Below are positions 44,952 to 53,515 of a DNA stretch of 64,000 nt, one piece after another (position 1 is the first letter of the stretch; the number at the start of each line of letters is the position of its first letter). The stretch lies in NCBI GenBank assembly GCA_013375495.1, contig JABXKC010000001.1:310001-374000 (forward strand). The letters run 5' to 3'. The notes below the pieces were generated by a model that saw only the letters and a list, made by a program, of their open reading frames with translations, ran no database searches and was not told the DNA's origin. A program made the position numbers and the translations under genes. Source of the DNA: Promethearchaeota archaeon (GTDB taxonomy: Archaea; Asgardarchaeota; Lokiarchaeia; Sigynarchaeales; SOKP01).

Positions 44952-45006
44952 TTTTTATTTAATATTTCCATTAGAAAAGAAAAAAAGAAAAAATTAGAAT
45001 AGAAAA

Positions 45007-45222
45007 TTACATAATTTCTTGAATTTGATCTTCAATCTCTGATTGGATTAAATTTGGATTAAGATTTCTCTTGACTGATTCTTCTATTAGATACTCTGTC
45101 CTAATCAAATCCCTAATTCCAACTCGAATAGCTTCACTTCGATTTGGAAACTTACCCTCTACCACTAGTATCTCAAGAACCTTAAGATACGATTCTGGTA
45201 AATTAACGGAAATTAATTTTAT
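45007..45222 (-). CDS. Ribbon-helix-helix transcriptional regulator, 71 aa
   Basis: The core KLISVNLPESYLKVLEIL followed by GKFPNRSEAIRVGIRDLI is a classic archaeal ribbon-helix-helix protein. The ATG at 45300 lies upstream of the TATA-like element and cannot be the start. GGTGA (45232-45228) is five bases ahead of ATA 45222, which gives M-KLISVNLPES, the usual N-terminus of the family. A GTG at 45231 would give three extra residues but has no site of its own. The C-terminus is acidic. A palindrome in its own promoter and a half-site in the divergent promoter suggest it regulates both genes. Confidence 0.82.
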   Translation of the reverse strand: MKLISVNLPESYLKVLEILVVEGKFPNRSEAIRVGIRDLIRTEYLIEESVKRNLNPNLIQSEIEDQIQEIM

Positions 45223-45241
45223 TTTAATCACCAATATTATT

Positions 45242-45258
45242 CTTAGAGTAACTCTAAG
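45242..45258 (-). promoter_or_regulatory. Palindromic operator before ribbon-helix-helix gene
   Basis: CTTAGAG-TAA-CTCTAAG is a perfect 7-bp inverted repeat. It lies just downstream (minus strand) of TATATATAAT at about 45266-45275, over the expected transcription start, and about 20 bases before the start codon. It is well placed for autorepression. Confidence 0.65.
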
Positions 45259-45428
45259 TTTTTCTATACAATTATATATACCGAGGTGATATTTAAGCAT
45301 TTAGTGGAAATTGACCCCAAGTAATCCGACGAAATAAATTTAGATAAGATATAACGATTTTTCAATTGTTTGGGATTTTTGTCTGCTCAGTTTTAATATA
45401 AATGTTCGAGTCTTCGATAACACAAAGT

Positions 45429-45458
45429 TTTTATATACCTCTAAGTATATATATTAGA
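45429..45458 (+). promoter_or_regulatory. Promoter with CTCTAAG half-site and TCTAA/TTAGA repeat
   Basis: TATA-like TTTTTATATA is at 45429-45437. It is followed at once by CTCTAAG (45439-45445), the half-site of the 45242 palindrome, and by TTAGA (45454-45458), which pairs with TCTAA (45440-45444). Binding here would block the promoter of the 107-residue gene. Confidence 0.5.
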
Positions 45459-45513
45459 CATTATATGTTACACCTAATATATATAATAATTTTTAAAAAA
45501 GAAGTGATTAAAT

Positions 45514-45837
45514 ATGGCAGATATTGAAGCTCAATTAAAGAACCACCTAAAAACTGGGGCTGATTGGGAAAAGATGGAAACTCCAGTACCTGGTGTGAAT
45601 GTAGTTAAAGTTCCTGCAACTAAAACTCGCCCGGCACTACTATTTTTGGAGGTAAACCCTTTAAAAGAGGACGGGAAACCAATGAAGAGAAAAGGATTAT
45701 TTGTCGGTTCCAAAGAAATGTTGATAAAATTTGGTGAAGCTTTAAATGATGATAAGGTTTTTCAATTAATAGGAGAACTGGAAAAGATTAATCCCAAAGG
45801 GACCGCTAACGGAGCAACTAAAAAGTTAGAAATGTAA
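45514..45837 (+). CDS. Small conserved-looking hypothetical protein, 107 aa
   Basis: This protein has an N-terminal helix, then RPALLFLEVNPLKEDGKPMKRKGLFVGSKEMLIKFGEAL and an acidic/helical end. The strand-loop-strand-helix order with basic residues might suit nucleic acid binding, but I do not recognise the family. It is preceded by AAGAAGTGAT before the ATG. The promoter carries a half-site matching the palindrome of the divergent ribbon-helix-helix gene, so it is probably its target. Confidence 0.65.
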   Translation: MADIEAQLKNHLKTGADWEKMETPVPGVNVVKVPATKTRPALLFLEVNPLKEDGKPMKRKGLFVGSKEMLIKFGEALNDDKVFQLIGELEKINPKGTANGATKKLEM

Positions 45838-45984
45838 TTATGTGTATTTTTTTTTTAATTTTATTTTAAATACATTTTCGAAGCAATTTTAAAATATAGA
45901 ATACTTTATTTTTTTAAATATTCACACTATTTATTTATTATTCAATACTTTAAAACTAAAATTTTAAAAAATGGTAAAGTTAAC

Positions 45985-46263
45985 ATGACTGAATTTGACG
46001 GCAAAAAGTGTATAATGTGTGGAGGGGAAACATTTCGTTTAGTTAACGACGAATGGATGAAACGAACTTTTCGCTTTGTAGAAAAAGGTCAATTGAAAAT
46101 GTGCGATGGTTGCGGAGCTAAATATCTTATTTGTGGACAGTGTGGATCGCTTTTTACTAGGGTTCATCCTGCTTTAGAAGCATGGGAAGTAAACCAAAAA
46201 TGCAGCGTTTGTGGTTATGAAGATCCTGAGGTCAAAGCTTGGGATGGAGTCTCAGCGCGTTAA
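45985..46263 (+). CDS. Small multi-CxxC zinc protein, 92 aa
   Basis: Four CxxC pairs are visible: CIMC, CDGC, CGQC and CSVC, spread over residues 9-78. They would bind two zinc ions as two ribbons. The segment between the first two pairs contains WMKRTFRFVEKGQLK. The C-terminus is short and charged. It may be an RNA- or protein-binding ribbon. No named family is recognised. It has its own upstream A/T-rich spacer and precedes the acetyltransferase/RFC cluster. Confidence 0.7.
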   Translation: MTEFDGKKCIMCGGETFRLVNDEWMKRTFRFVEKGQLKMCDGCGAKYLICGQCGSLFTRVHPALEAWEVNQKCSVCGYEDPEVKAWDGVSAR

Positions 46264-46399
46264 AATTTAACCTCTTTCCTTTTAATTTTACATTTTAAGA
46301 GATGTAAAAAGCTATTATTTATTAATCAAGAAAATATAAATTTTTAAAAAGCAATTTATAATTTATTGTTAGTTATTTTGTTGTTTCAGTTGATTTGAT

Positions 46400-46882
46400 A
46401 TGAAAAATATTAGAATAGAAAATCCTACGCCGGATCAAATCGAATCTTTAGAGAAATTGATGAAATTATTGATTTCAAGGTTTGGAGGCAAATTTGATAG
46501 CAAGCGGTTTGACTGGGGCATTTCCAGACGGTTATACGATCCTTTGCAACGCCATGGGATTTTAATTGCGATCGATGAAGACAAGGATAACGAAGTTATT
46601 GGTATGATTATCGCAGAGTTAAGAATCGATCCATTTGGCGCTTCCGAAGGTTATATTAAGCAAGTTTATCTTATGGAAGAATATCGGGGGCATGGTATTG
46701 GTGAATTGCTCGTTAAAAAAGCAATTGAACATTTGCAGAAAATTAAAGTAGAAAAAATAAAAGTAAATATTAAAGAAAAAGCGAGAGAAGCAGCCAGTCT
46801 TTACGCAAAAATGCATTTTAAGAAGGTGTACGAGGTTTTAGAACTAGATATATCTAAAGAAAATCTTGGAGATTCCAAATAG
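46400..46882 (+). CDS. GNAT-family N-acetyltransferase
   Basis: This 160-residue GNAT has the acetyl-CoA motif A: YIKQVYLMEEYRGHGIGELLVKKAIEHL (V/I-x-x-x-R-G-x-G-I-G). It is followed by a degenerate motif B, KAREAASLYAKMHFKKVYEVLELDI. It resembles RimI-like protein or small-molecule acetyltransferases. The clamp-loader gene begins about ten bases after its stop, so it is the first gene of the RFC operon. A functional tie is not evident. Confidence 0.85.
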   Translation: MKNIRIENPTPDQIESLEKLMKLLISRFGGKFDSKRFDWGISRRLYDPLQRHGILIAIDEDKDNEVIGMIIAELRIDPFGASEGYIKQVYLMEEYRGHGIGELLVKKAIEHLQKIKVEKIKVNIKEKAREAASLYAKMHFKKVYEVLELDISKENLGDSK

Positions 46883-46891
46883 AAGGGATAG

Positions 46892-47875
46892 ATTATTGGG
46901 ATTAAAGAAGAAAAACCTTGGGTTGAAAAATATAGGCCAAATTCTTTTGAAGATGTAGTAAGTCAGAGTATAGCTATTAATAACTTAAAAGAGTTTGCCC
47001 TAAGCAATGATATGCCTCATATGATTTTTGCAGGTCCAGCGGGAACAGGAAAAACGAGTACAGCATTAATCATCGCAAAAAATGCTATTAAGAAACAAAA
47101 TTATTATGCTAATGTTTTAGAGCTAAACGCTTCGGACACAGTTAGGATGGATTATGTTAGAGGTGTGATAAAAAGTTTTGTTAATCAAAATTTAATACTT
47201 AACGATAATACTTTAAAATTTGTTATTTTAGATGAAGCTGACAATATTCCCACTCAGGTCCAACAAGCATTAAGAAGGATCATTGAAAAAGGATCAAGCA
47301 ACGTGAAATTTATTTTATTATGTAATTATATCAATAAAATAATCGATCCAATTGTTTCTAGGTGTGCTGTATTTAGATTTACGAACCTAACTAAAAATAA
47401 AATAATAGAGAGATTAAAATTTATAGTAAAAAAAGAGAAATTACAAATTCCTCAAGCTCACGAAACTAAATTATTCGATACTCTATTTTTTATCTCAGGT
47501 GGAGATTTAAGAAAAGCTATTAATACTTTACAGATGTCAGTTTCACTTGAATTGATAGAAAAACTAGATTCAAACGAAATTTTAATGATTTCTGGGTTTT
47601 TAGAAGATAAAACATTAGAAAAGCTAATGGATGCAATTAAAGCTAAAGATATGGATGAAGTAAAAAAAATTTTTGACACGATTGAAAACTTAGATTCCAG
47701 AAATTTTATAAGACAGATTTTAGAACAGACAGTGGATCTTAACATTCAATCTAATGATTATGTTTCTCTTTTATCATTTATTGGAGATGTAGATTATAGA
47801 ATTAGCCAAGGAGCAGACGAAAAAATGCAATTAATAGCTTTAATTGGTCAGTTGATTAGGTATATTAGTTCATAA
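46892..47875 (+). CDS. rfcS: Replication factor C small subunit 1 (apparent AUU start)
   Basis: The protein contains PWVEKYRPNSFEDVV, Walker A GPAGTGKTS, Walker B LDEADNI, and the arginine finger SRC in IVSRCAVFRF. It belongs to the clamp loader that places PCNA on DNA. The first usual start, ATG 47012, would remove the conserved RFC N-terminus. The frame is open upstream to 46892 with no ATG, GTG or TTG in frame. AAGG (46883-46886) is five bases before ATT 46892. From there the protein is 327 residues, the normal length. ATT 46895 is a second candidate. Confidence 0.9.
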   Translation: MIGIKEEKPWVEKYRPNSFEDVVSQSIAINNLKEFALSNDMPHMIFAGPAGTGKTSTALIIAKNAIKKQNYYANVLELNASDTVRMDYVRGVIKSFVNQNLILNDNTLKFVILDEADNIPTQVQQALRRIIEKGSSNVKFILLCNYINKIIDPIVSRCAVFRFTNLTKNKIIERLKFIVKKEKLQIPQAHETKLFDTLFFISGGDLRKAINTLQMSVSLELIEKLDSNEILMISGFLEDKTLEKLMDAIKAKDMDEVKKIFDTIENLDSRNFIRQILEQTVDLNIQSNDYVSLLSFIGDVDYRISQGADEKMQLIALIGQLIRYISS

Positions 47876-47901
47876 ATTGGATAAAAAAACATAAGGAGAA
47901 A

Positions 47902-48954
47902 ATGCGCTTGCTTTTAGAAATTCCTATTTGGCGATTAAAATATTTACCTAAAACCCTAAATGAAGTTTGTGGTAGAGATTCAATTAAAAAAAGGTTAGGA
48001 GAAGCAATTAATCAGAGAAATTTCCCACATTTATTATTCGTTGGAGAGGAGGGTATTGGAAAAACAACAATTGCAAATTTGTTTTCGAAGGAATTTTTAG
48101 GAAGTTATTTTGATGCAAATTCAAAATTAGTTTATTCAAACGTACCTTTAACTGTAGAGGAAATGAAACAAGCTCGCTCTGAAGCATATGTCTCAAAAAG
48201 TAAATTAGGGAGTTTAGCGGGAAAAAAAATAACAACCCCAGCTTTTATCCAAGTTAAGATTAAACCGTTTATACAATTAAAAGTATTAGGAGATGCTCCT
48301 TTTAAAATACTTATCGTAAAAAATTTTGATTCTTTGGGTTCCAATCAACAAGCATTTCGGAGATTAATGGAAATTTATGGTACAAATTGTAGAATGATAT
48401 TAATAACATCTAAAGTTTCAAGAATTATAGATCCAATAATGAGTAGATGTCAGATTTTTTTAATTTCACCTGTTAATTTTAGCTCGTTCAAAGGATTAAT
48501 ACAAGACATAGCTCATAAGGAATCTCTAAAAATCAAACAAGATGCAATCGAATTTCTCTATAAAACATCAGAAGGCAAGATCTCCCACGCGATAGACCTA
48601 CTTCAACTGTGCTCTGTTAGTGGAGATGTGATCGATTCAGAGAAATTGTACGAGAATTCGATTAATTCTAAAAACGAGATGGTTAGAGGACTCTTATTAA
48701 TGTGTTTTAAGGGAAACTTTCTTAAAGCAAGAGAGTTATCTAGGAAAATTCAAACAAACTATAAATTTAATTCCCAAGAAATGTTTCAAATTATGCTAAC
48801 TGAGCTAGAGAAAATTCCTATCAGTAAATATTCTAGAACTGAGATATTAAATCTAATAGCGGAAGCCGATTTTAGAACAATTGATGGAAGAGATATCGAC
48901 ATCCAGATTTCGAATTTATTAGCTAAAATATGTAACTTTTCAACATTTCTATAG
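47902..48954 (+). CDS. Divergent RFC small-subunit paralogue, degenerate Walker B
   Basis: This 350-residue AAA+ protein is related to RfcS (WRLKYLPKTLNEVCG, FVGEEGIGKTT, MSRCQIFLIS). Its Walker B reads ILIVKNFDSLG instead of DEAD, so ATP hydrolysis by this subunit is doubtful. The arginine-finger SRC is retained and could act on a neighbour's ATP. This resembles specialised subunits of eukaryotic RFC. A well-spaced AAGGAGAAA precedes the ATG. It lies between rfcS and rfcL in the same operon. Confidence 0.85.
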   Translation: MRLLLEIPIWRLKYLPKTLNEVCGRDSIKKRLGEAINQRNFPHLLFVGEEGIGKTTIANLFSKEFLGSYFDANSKLVYSNVPLTVEEMKQARSEAYVSKSKLGSLAGKKITTPAFIQVKIKPFIQLKVLGDAPFKILIVKNFDSLGSNQQAFRRLMEIYGTNCRMILITSKVSRIIDPIMSRCQIFLISPVNFSSFKGLIQDIAHKESLKIKQDAIEFLYKTSEGKISHAIDLLQLCSVSGDVIDSEKLYENSINSKNEMVRGLLLMCFKGNFLKARELSRKIQTNYKFNSQEMFQIMLTELEKIPISKYSRTEILNLIAEADFRTIDGRDIDIQISNLLAKICNFSTFL

Positions 48955-48963
48955 GTGATTTAT

Positions 48964-50325
48964 TTGACACTAGATTCTAATGAAAAAGTTCCATGGGTTG
49001 AGAAGTATCGCCCTAAATCAATTAAAGATATGGCCTTACCTACTGCTAAAGTTGGAAGGCAAAAAGTTAACATAGCTGAAGAATTAAGACATTTCATTTT
49101 GGATTTCTTTAAAGAAAGAAGAAAAATAAATGAAGCAAACAAAACAATTAGGATATACAACAGATCTCACGACGATAAAGAACAAAAAGAAGAATTAAAA
49201 TTAGTTCCTGAGAAAGCAGCAGTATTGCTTGAAGGTCCTCCAGGAGTGGGTAAAACTACGATTGCTTACGCTCTAGCTAATGATCTAAATATGGAAGTTG
49301 TAGAAACTAATGCTTCTGATACACGTACAAAAGCGGCTTTAGAATCCAAATTGAGGGAAACAACAAAATCACGAGGTATTATGGATTTTGTAGTTCAAAG
49401 TAAAAAGAAATTGATACTAATCGATGAAATTGATGGAATATATGGAGTTACAGATAGAGGTGCAGTCCCAACAATTATTAAGCTTATTGAAAATACGCAA
49501 TTTCCTATTATAATGTGCTCTAATGAATATAAACAAAATCTTCAATCACTTTACAATAAAATAAGAAGATTTGAAGTAGATTCCTTAGCTAATGAAAAAA
49601 TGCTAAAAATTGCTAGAAAAATAGTATCTAAAGAAAAGATATCTAATTTGAGTGTAAATGATATAAATTTAATTATCGATAAAAATAACGGTGATTTAAG
49701 GGGAGTAATAAACGATTTGCAGGGTATAAGTCAAGGTTCTTCAGATAAAGACAGTAAAGAACTAATTTTAAAATTAAATAGAGATAGTACAGAAGAAATT
49801 TTTGTATTAGTTAGAGATTTGTTTCAAAAAGTCAACACTTTAAAGGAAGCGCGAGATTTAACTAATAAATCTGATGTAGATTATAATTTCTTGTACAAAT
49901 GGATTAACGAAAATCTTACTTCGTTTATTAAACTTAATAGGGAAGTCGCTAACGCTTATGAAAACCTCTCTTTAGCTGATGAGATTTTTGGTCGAATCCG
50001 AAAAAACCAATACTGGTCTCTGCTGCCTTACTTCTACGATCTTTTTGCGGGAGGTGTTGTTTTGTCAAGAAAAAATAGATCTCCGGAAGAGAGCTATCGT
50101 AGTATCAAATTCCCTAGATACACATCTTCGGGATTTTTTTCACTAACAGTGAATGAAAGATCAATAGTTGAAAAAATTCAAAAGAAATATGAAATCTCTG
50201 ACATCGAGGTTGTTCAAGATTTTATCCCTTTTTTAAGAGTATTATGCAGTTCTTCCAGAAAACAATTAGGAAACATAAGTAATTGGTTCGAATTAGACGC
50301 TAAAGAAAAAAAAATCTTGAAATAA
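48964..50325 (+). CDS. rfcL: Replication factor C large subunit
   Basis: The protein contains PWVEKYRPKSIKDM, a lysine-rich insert, Walker A GPPGVGKTT, ETNASDTRT, Walker B LIDEIDGIYG and the C-terminal RFC-box helices. At 453 residues it is slightly short, and its C-terminus (SNWFELDAKEKKILK) has no clear PCNA-interacting QxxLxxFF box. I prefer TTG 48964 because GGTGA is five bases before it. A GTG at 48955 would place the start inside the site. It is the last gene of the clamp-loader operon. Confidence 0.9.
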   Translation: MTLDSNEKVPWVEKYRPKSIKDMALPTAKVGRQKVNIAEELRHFILDFFKERRKINEANKTIRIYNRSHDDKEQKEELKLVPEKAAVLLEGPPGVGKTTIAYALANDLNMEVVETNASDTRTKAALESKLRETTKSRGIMDFVVQSKKKLILIDEIDGIYGVTDRGAVPTIIKLIENTQFPIIMCSNEYKQNLQSLYNKIRRFEVDSLANEKMLKIARKIVSKEKISNLSVNDINLIIDKNNGDLRGVINDLQGISQGSSDKDSKELILKLNRDSTEEIFVLVRDLFQKVNTLKEARDLTNKSDVDYNFLYKWINENLTSFIKLNREVANAYENLSLADEIFGRIRKNQYWSLLPYFYDLFAGGVVLSRKNRSPEESYRSIKFPRYTSSGFFSLTVNERSIVEKIQKKYEISDIEVVQDFIPFLRVLCSSSRKQLGNISNWFELDAKEKKILK

Positions 50326-50587
50326 AGTTTTTCATATTCTTGAAATCTCCAATTTTGGGTAGGTAAAATCTTCAATTAAATTGAACTTCAGAATAAATTT
50401 CTGCAAATTAGTTAATATCTTTAATTTTAAAGAAACATCTTGATATTTTTTCTTTATTTTTTAATGAATTTTCGTTTAAATTTTGGCAATCGCCTTGAGA
50501 TTTTAAGATTAAACATAATGCGATCTTTTAAAAATATAAGTAAATTCCAACCCGTAACTATATTAAAAACTAGAATTACGATAAAAA
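50326..50587. other. Intergenic spacer after rfcL
   Basis: This is A/T-rich spacer with no supported gene. It should contain the promoter of the ECF S-component gene. Confidence 0.35.
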
Positions 50588-51262
50588 ATGACAGATTTAA
50601 CGCAAGAACATATAACTGAAGAAAAAGAAACTCAAATGTCAAAATCTTCTCAGTTTGTTTTACAGATATCTGGAGCGGCTCTATTTGGGGCTTTATCTAT
50701 TGTATTATCCATATTTGTAACTCCCTTTGTCCCAAGGATTCCTGGATGGGGGATTGCTATTATAGATCCTATATCAATAATATGGATATTATGTTTTCTC
50801 ATATTTGGAACTAAAGCTGGGATACTGTGTTGTGTTATTGGGACATTTGGCTTAATGCCATTTGATTCTTTTGCACCCATTGGGCCCATAATGAAATTTG
50901 CTGCTACATTTGCTCTGATTATAGTTCCTATACTGTTTTTAAAACTATATAAAGAAGAGGAAGGAGTAAGGAACAGTCAAAAAATTAAAAACCTGAAGAA
51001 TTATGTTGTTTATGGCCTTTTTGGAATGATTTTAAGAATCGGGGTTATGATTTTAGCCAACTACTTACTGTTTGTAACATTATTTTCTGATGCAATACCG
51101 TATGTGAGTTTGGAATTTATAGGGCTCTCAGATGTATCAGGTTGGACTGCAATTATTATCGGAGTGATTATTATTAATGCTGAAACAAGTCTTTGGGATT
51201 TATTATTCCCCTATCTGATAGTGTTTGGTTCAAAACTTGATCAATGGTTTTCAATTTGGTAA
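50588..51262 (+). CDS. ECF-type transporter S component-like membrane protein
   Basis: This 224-residue protein has a short acidic N-tail, then SGAALFGALSIVLSIFVTP, typical of the first helix of S components, and WGIAIIDPISIIWILCFLIFG. About six helices follow. S components give substrate specificity for vitamins or metals to energy-coupling factor ABC importers. No ECF ATPase or T component is next to it, so it would share a distant module. The substrate cannot be told. Confidence 0.7.
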   Translation: MTDLTQEHITEEKETQMSKSSQFVLQISGAALFGALSIVLSIFVTPFVPRIPGWGIAIIDPISIIWILCFLIFGTKAGILCCVIGTFGLMPFDSFAPIGPIMKFAATFALIIVPILFLKLYKEEEGVRNSQKIKNLKNYVVYGLFGMILRIGVMILANYLLFVTLFSDAIPYVSLEFIGLSDVSGWTAIIIGVIIINAETSLWDLLFPYLIVFGSKLDQWFSIW

Positions 51263-51361
51263 TTTTCTTTTTTTATTTCTTTTTCTTTTTTTTTATTTCT
51301 TTTCCTATTCTCATAATCAGATTTAAGTTTTAGTGTAAATTATCTTTCTAACAAGGTGATA

Positions 51362-52162
51362 ATGATAATTCAAACGGATTTTGATAATATTTATTTTAAA
51401 ATCGAAAATAGTATTGGTAAAATTACTTTAAATCGTCCAAAACGATTAAATGCTTTAAATTATCCTATGCTGTTGGAAATTATTAATGTTTTGGAATCTA
51501 ACTCTAAAAACAAACTAATCCGCGCTTTTTCTATTGAGGGTAATAGTCAATCTTTCAGTTCGGGCGATGATTTAAAGAGTATGGGCCCTGAAGGCGTAAA
51601 ATTTAAGCCATTGGAAGATGGTTCTAAACTTCCACATCATAAAGTTATTCGATTAATACGGGAAATTCAAAAACCCTTCATTGCTTTATTACAAGGTTAT
51701 TGTTTAGGTGCAGGATTTGAACTAGCTCTTGCGTGTGATTTTCGTATTGCAGCGGATAATCTTAAGGTAGGAGATCAACGCGTTAATCGAGCTCATTGCG
51801 TAATGAGTGGAGCAAGTTGGCTTCTTCCGAGATTAATAGGGTTTGCAAGGGCAACAGACATAATTTTAACGGGACGACTTCTTGACGCTAAAGAAGCACT
51901 CTCTATTGGTTTAATAAACAAAGTTTTCTCATTATCGGAATTTAGTACTAAATCAGAAGAATTTACTCAATCTATAGCAAGTCTACCCACAAAATGTTTA
52001 GGATATAATAAGAATATGTTAAACTATTCTCAATATAACGAGTTATTCCCTTCTCTTATTCACGAATTTAAACTGTATTGCAAAAACATTGCTTCTTATG
52101 ATTTTGGGGAAGGAATGAAGTCTTTTAAACAAAAAAGAGAACCTAAATTTAAAGGAAAATGA
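51362..52162 (+). CDS. Enoyl-CoA hydratase/isomerase family protein
   Basis: This 266-residue crotonase-fold protein has KITLNRPKRLNALNYPM, the oxyanion-hole SFSSGDDLKS, and GYCLGAGFELALACDFRIAA. It ends in a helical trimerisation region. The catalytic Glu pair of true hydratases is not clear: the second motif reads GDQRVNRAHC, so the reaction is uncertain. It probably acts on acyl-CoA esters made by the synthetases in this genome. AAGGTGAT lies just before the ATG 51362. A GTG at 51356 overlaps that site. Confidence 0.83.
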   Translation: MIIQTDFDNIYFKIENSIGKITLNRPKRLNALNYPMLLEIINVLESNSKNKLIRAFSIEGNSQSFSSGDDLKSMGPEGVKFKPLEDGSKLPHHKVIRLIREIQKPFIALLQGYCLGAGFELALACDFRIAADNLKVGDQRVNRAHCVMSGASWLLPRLIGFARATDIILTGRLLDAKEALSIGLINKVFSLSEFSTKSEEFTQSIASLPTKCLGYNKNMLNYSQYNELFPSLIHEFKLYCKNIASYDFGEGMKSFKQKREPKFKGK

Positions 52163-52226
52163 TTAAATAAATTTTACCATTACTTTTATTATCAAAATTA
52201 TTTAATATGAGATAAAACAGGTTAAT

Positions 52227-53483
52227 ATGCTTTCAGAAGAAATAAAAGACTTTTTATTAGTAGAATCAGTAAATAGGTTTTTAAAGTATGTTCAAGTATG
52301 GACCACATCTGATGAGCTTTCCCAATCAAATCCTTCAACAGAGAATCAATTTGAATTAGGAAAGATATTAGCTGATGAACTGAAAGAATTAAATCTAGAA
52401 AATGTAATACATGACGATTTTGGTTATGTATACGCAGACTTACCGGCAAGTAATGGGTTAGAGAATGTCAAAAGAATTGGTCTAATAGCTCACATTGATA
52501 CTTCCCGTGCTGTAAGCGGTAAAAATGTTAAACCCATCATTCACAAAAATTTTGATGGAGGGACAATAGAATTTGCAGGTAATAAAGATATTAAGCTTAC
52601 AGTTGACGACTCACCAATATTGAAAGAATATATTGGGTTAGATATTATCACTTCAGAGGGAGATACATTATTGGGAGCAGATGATAAAGCAGGTATTGCA
52701 GAAATTATAGCCGCGTGTGCTGCTTGGCAAAAATTCTCTGAGTTAAAACATGGACCTATTACTATATGCTTTACACCAGATGAAGAAACAGGAAGGGGAA
52801 CTTTAAATATTAATAAACAAAGGTTACCAGAATTCTGTTATACCATGGATGGTTCGGAAATGGGTGAATTAGAGTTTGAATGTTTTGATGCATGGAGAGC
52901 GTCAATTACCTTCACAGGACTTAGTGTACATCCAGGCTATGCTAAAAATCTTTTAGTTAATGCCATTCATATCGCAAGTCGTTTTCTCAGCGAAATTCCT
53001 GAACATGAATCCCCAGAGCATACCGAAGAACGAGAAGGATTTTTCTTTGTAACAGGGTTAAAAGGGGATGCCGAAAAAGCTGAAACATTTTTACTAATTA
53101 GAGACTATATCCAAAAGAATAATGAAAAAAGGATGGACTTTCTTAGTAAATTAAAAGAACTTTATGAAATAAGATATCCCGGATTAAAAATAGATTTAAA
53201 ATTCGAACACCAATATAGCAATATGCTTCGCTTTATTGAAAAGGATAAATTTGTTGTAGATCTGGCAGAAAAATCGATAGAATTGGCAGGATTGGAAGTA
53301 AAAATTCATTCTATAAGAGGAGGAACTGATGGTTCGAGATTAAGTGAAATGGGGATACCCACTCCCAATATATTTGCTGGAGGATTATTATTCCATTCTA
53401 GAAAAGAGCATATTCCTACTAAGGCGTTACAGAAGGCTTCAGAAGTCCTACTACATTTAGCACAGTTATGGACTTCAGCATAA
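52227..53483 (+). CDS. pepT: Peptidase T-like tripeptide aminopeptidase
   Basis: This 418-residue M20 metallopeptidase matches PepT. It has the zinc ligands in LIAHIDTSRA and LLGADDKAG, the catalytic Glu in TPDEETGRG, the lid dimerisation region from ECFDAWRASITFTG, and VHPGYAKNLLVNAI. The C-terminal GGTDGSRLSEMG and HSRKEHIPTKAL complete the pattern. It removes N-terminal residues from tripeptides in the cytosol and, with the proteasome, would finish peptide breakdown. Confidence 0.9.
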   Translation: MLSEEIKDFLLVESVNRFLKYVQVWTTSDELSQSNPSTENQFELGKILADELKELNLENVIHDDFGYVYADLPASNGLENVKRIGLIAHIDTSRAVSGKNVKPIIHKNFDGGTIEFAGNKDIKLTVDDSPILKEYIGLDIITSEGDTLLGADDKAGIAEIIAACAAWQKFSELKHGPITICFTPDEETGRGTLNINKQRLPEFCYTMDGSEMGELEFECFDAWRASITFTGLSVHPGYAKNLLVNAIHIASRFLSEIPEHESPEHTEEREGFFFVTGLKGDAEKAETFLLIRDYIQKNNEKRMDFLSKLKELYEIRYPGLKIDLKFEHQYSNMLRFIEKDKFVVDLAEKSIELAGLEVKIHSIRGGTDGSRLSEMGIPTPNIFAGGLLFHSRKEHIPTKALQKASEVLLHLAQLWTSA

Positions 53484-53515
53484 CTTCAACTAAAAACCCA
53501 TAACTCTTTATTAGA

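Noticed and set aside
45223..45300. ATG 45300 as start of the ribbon-helix-helix gene
   Set aside because: It lies upstream of the TATA-like element and of the operator, so it would not be in the transcript.
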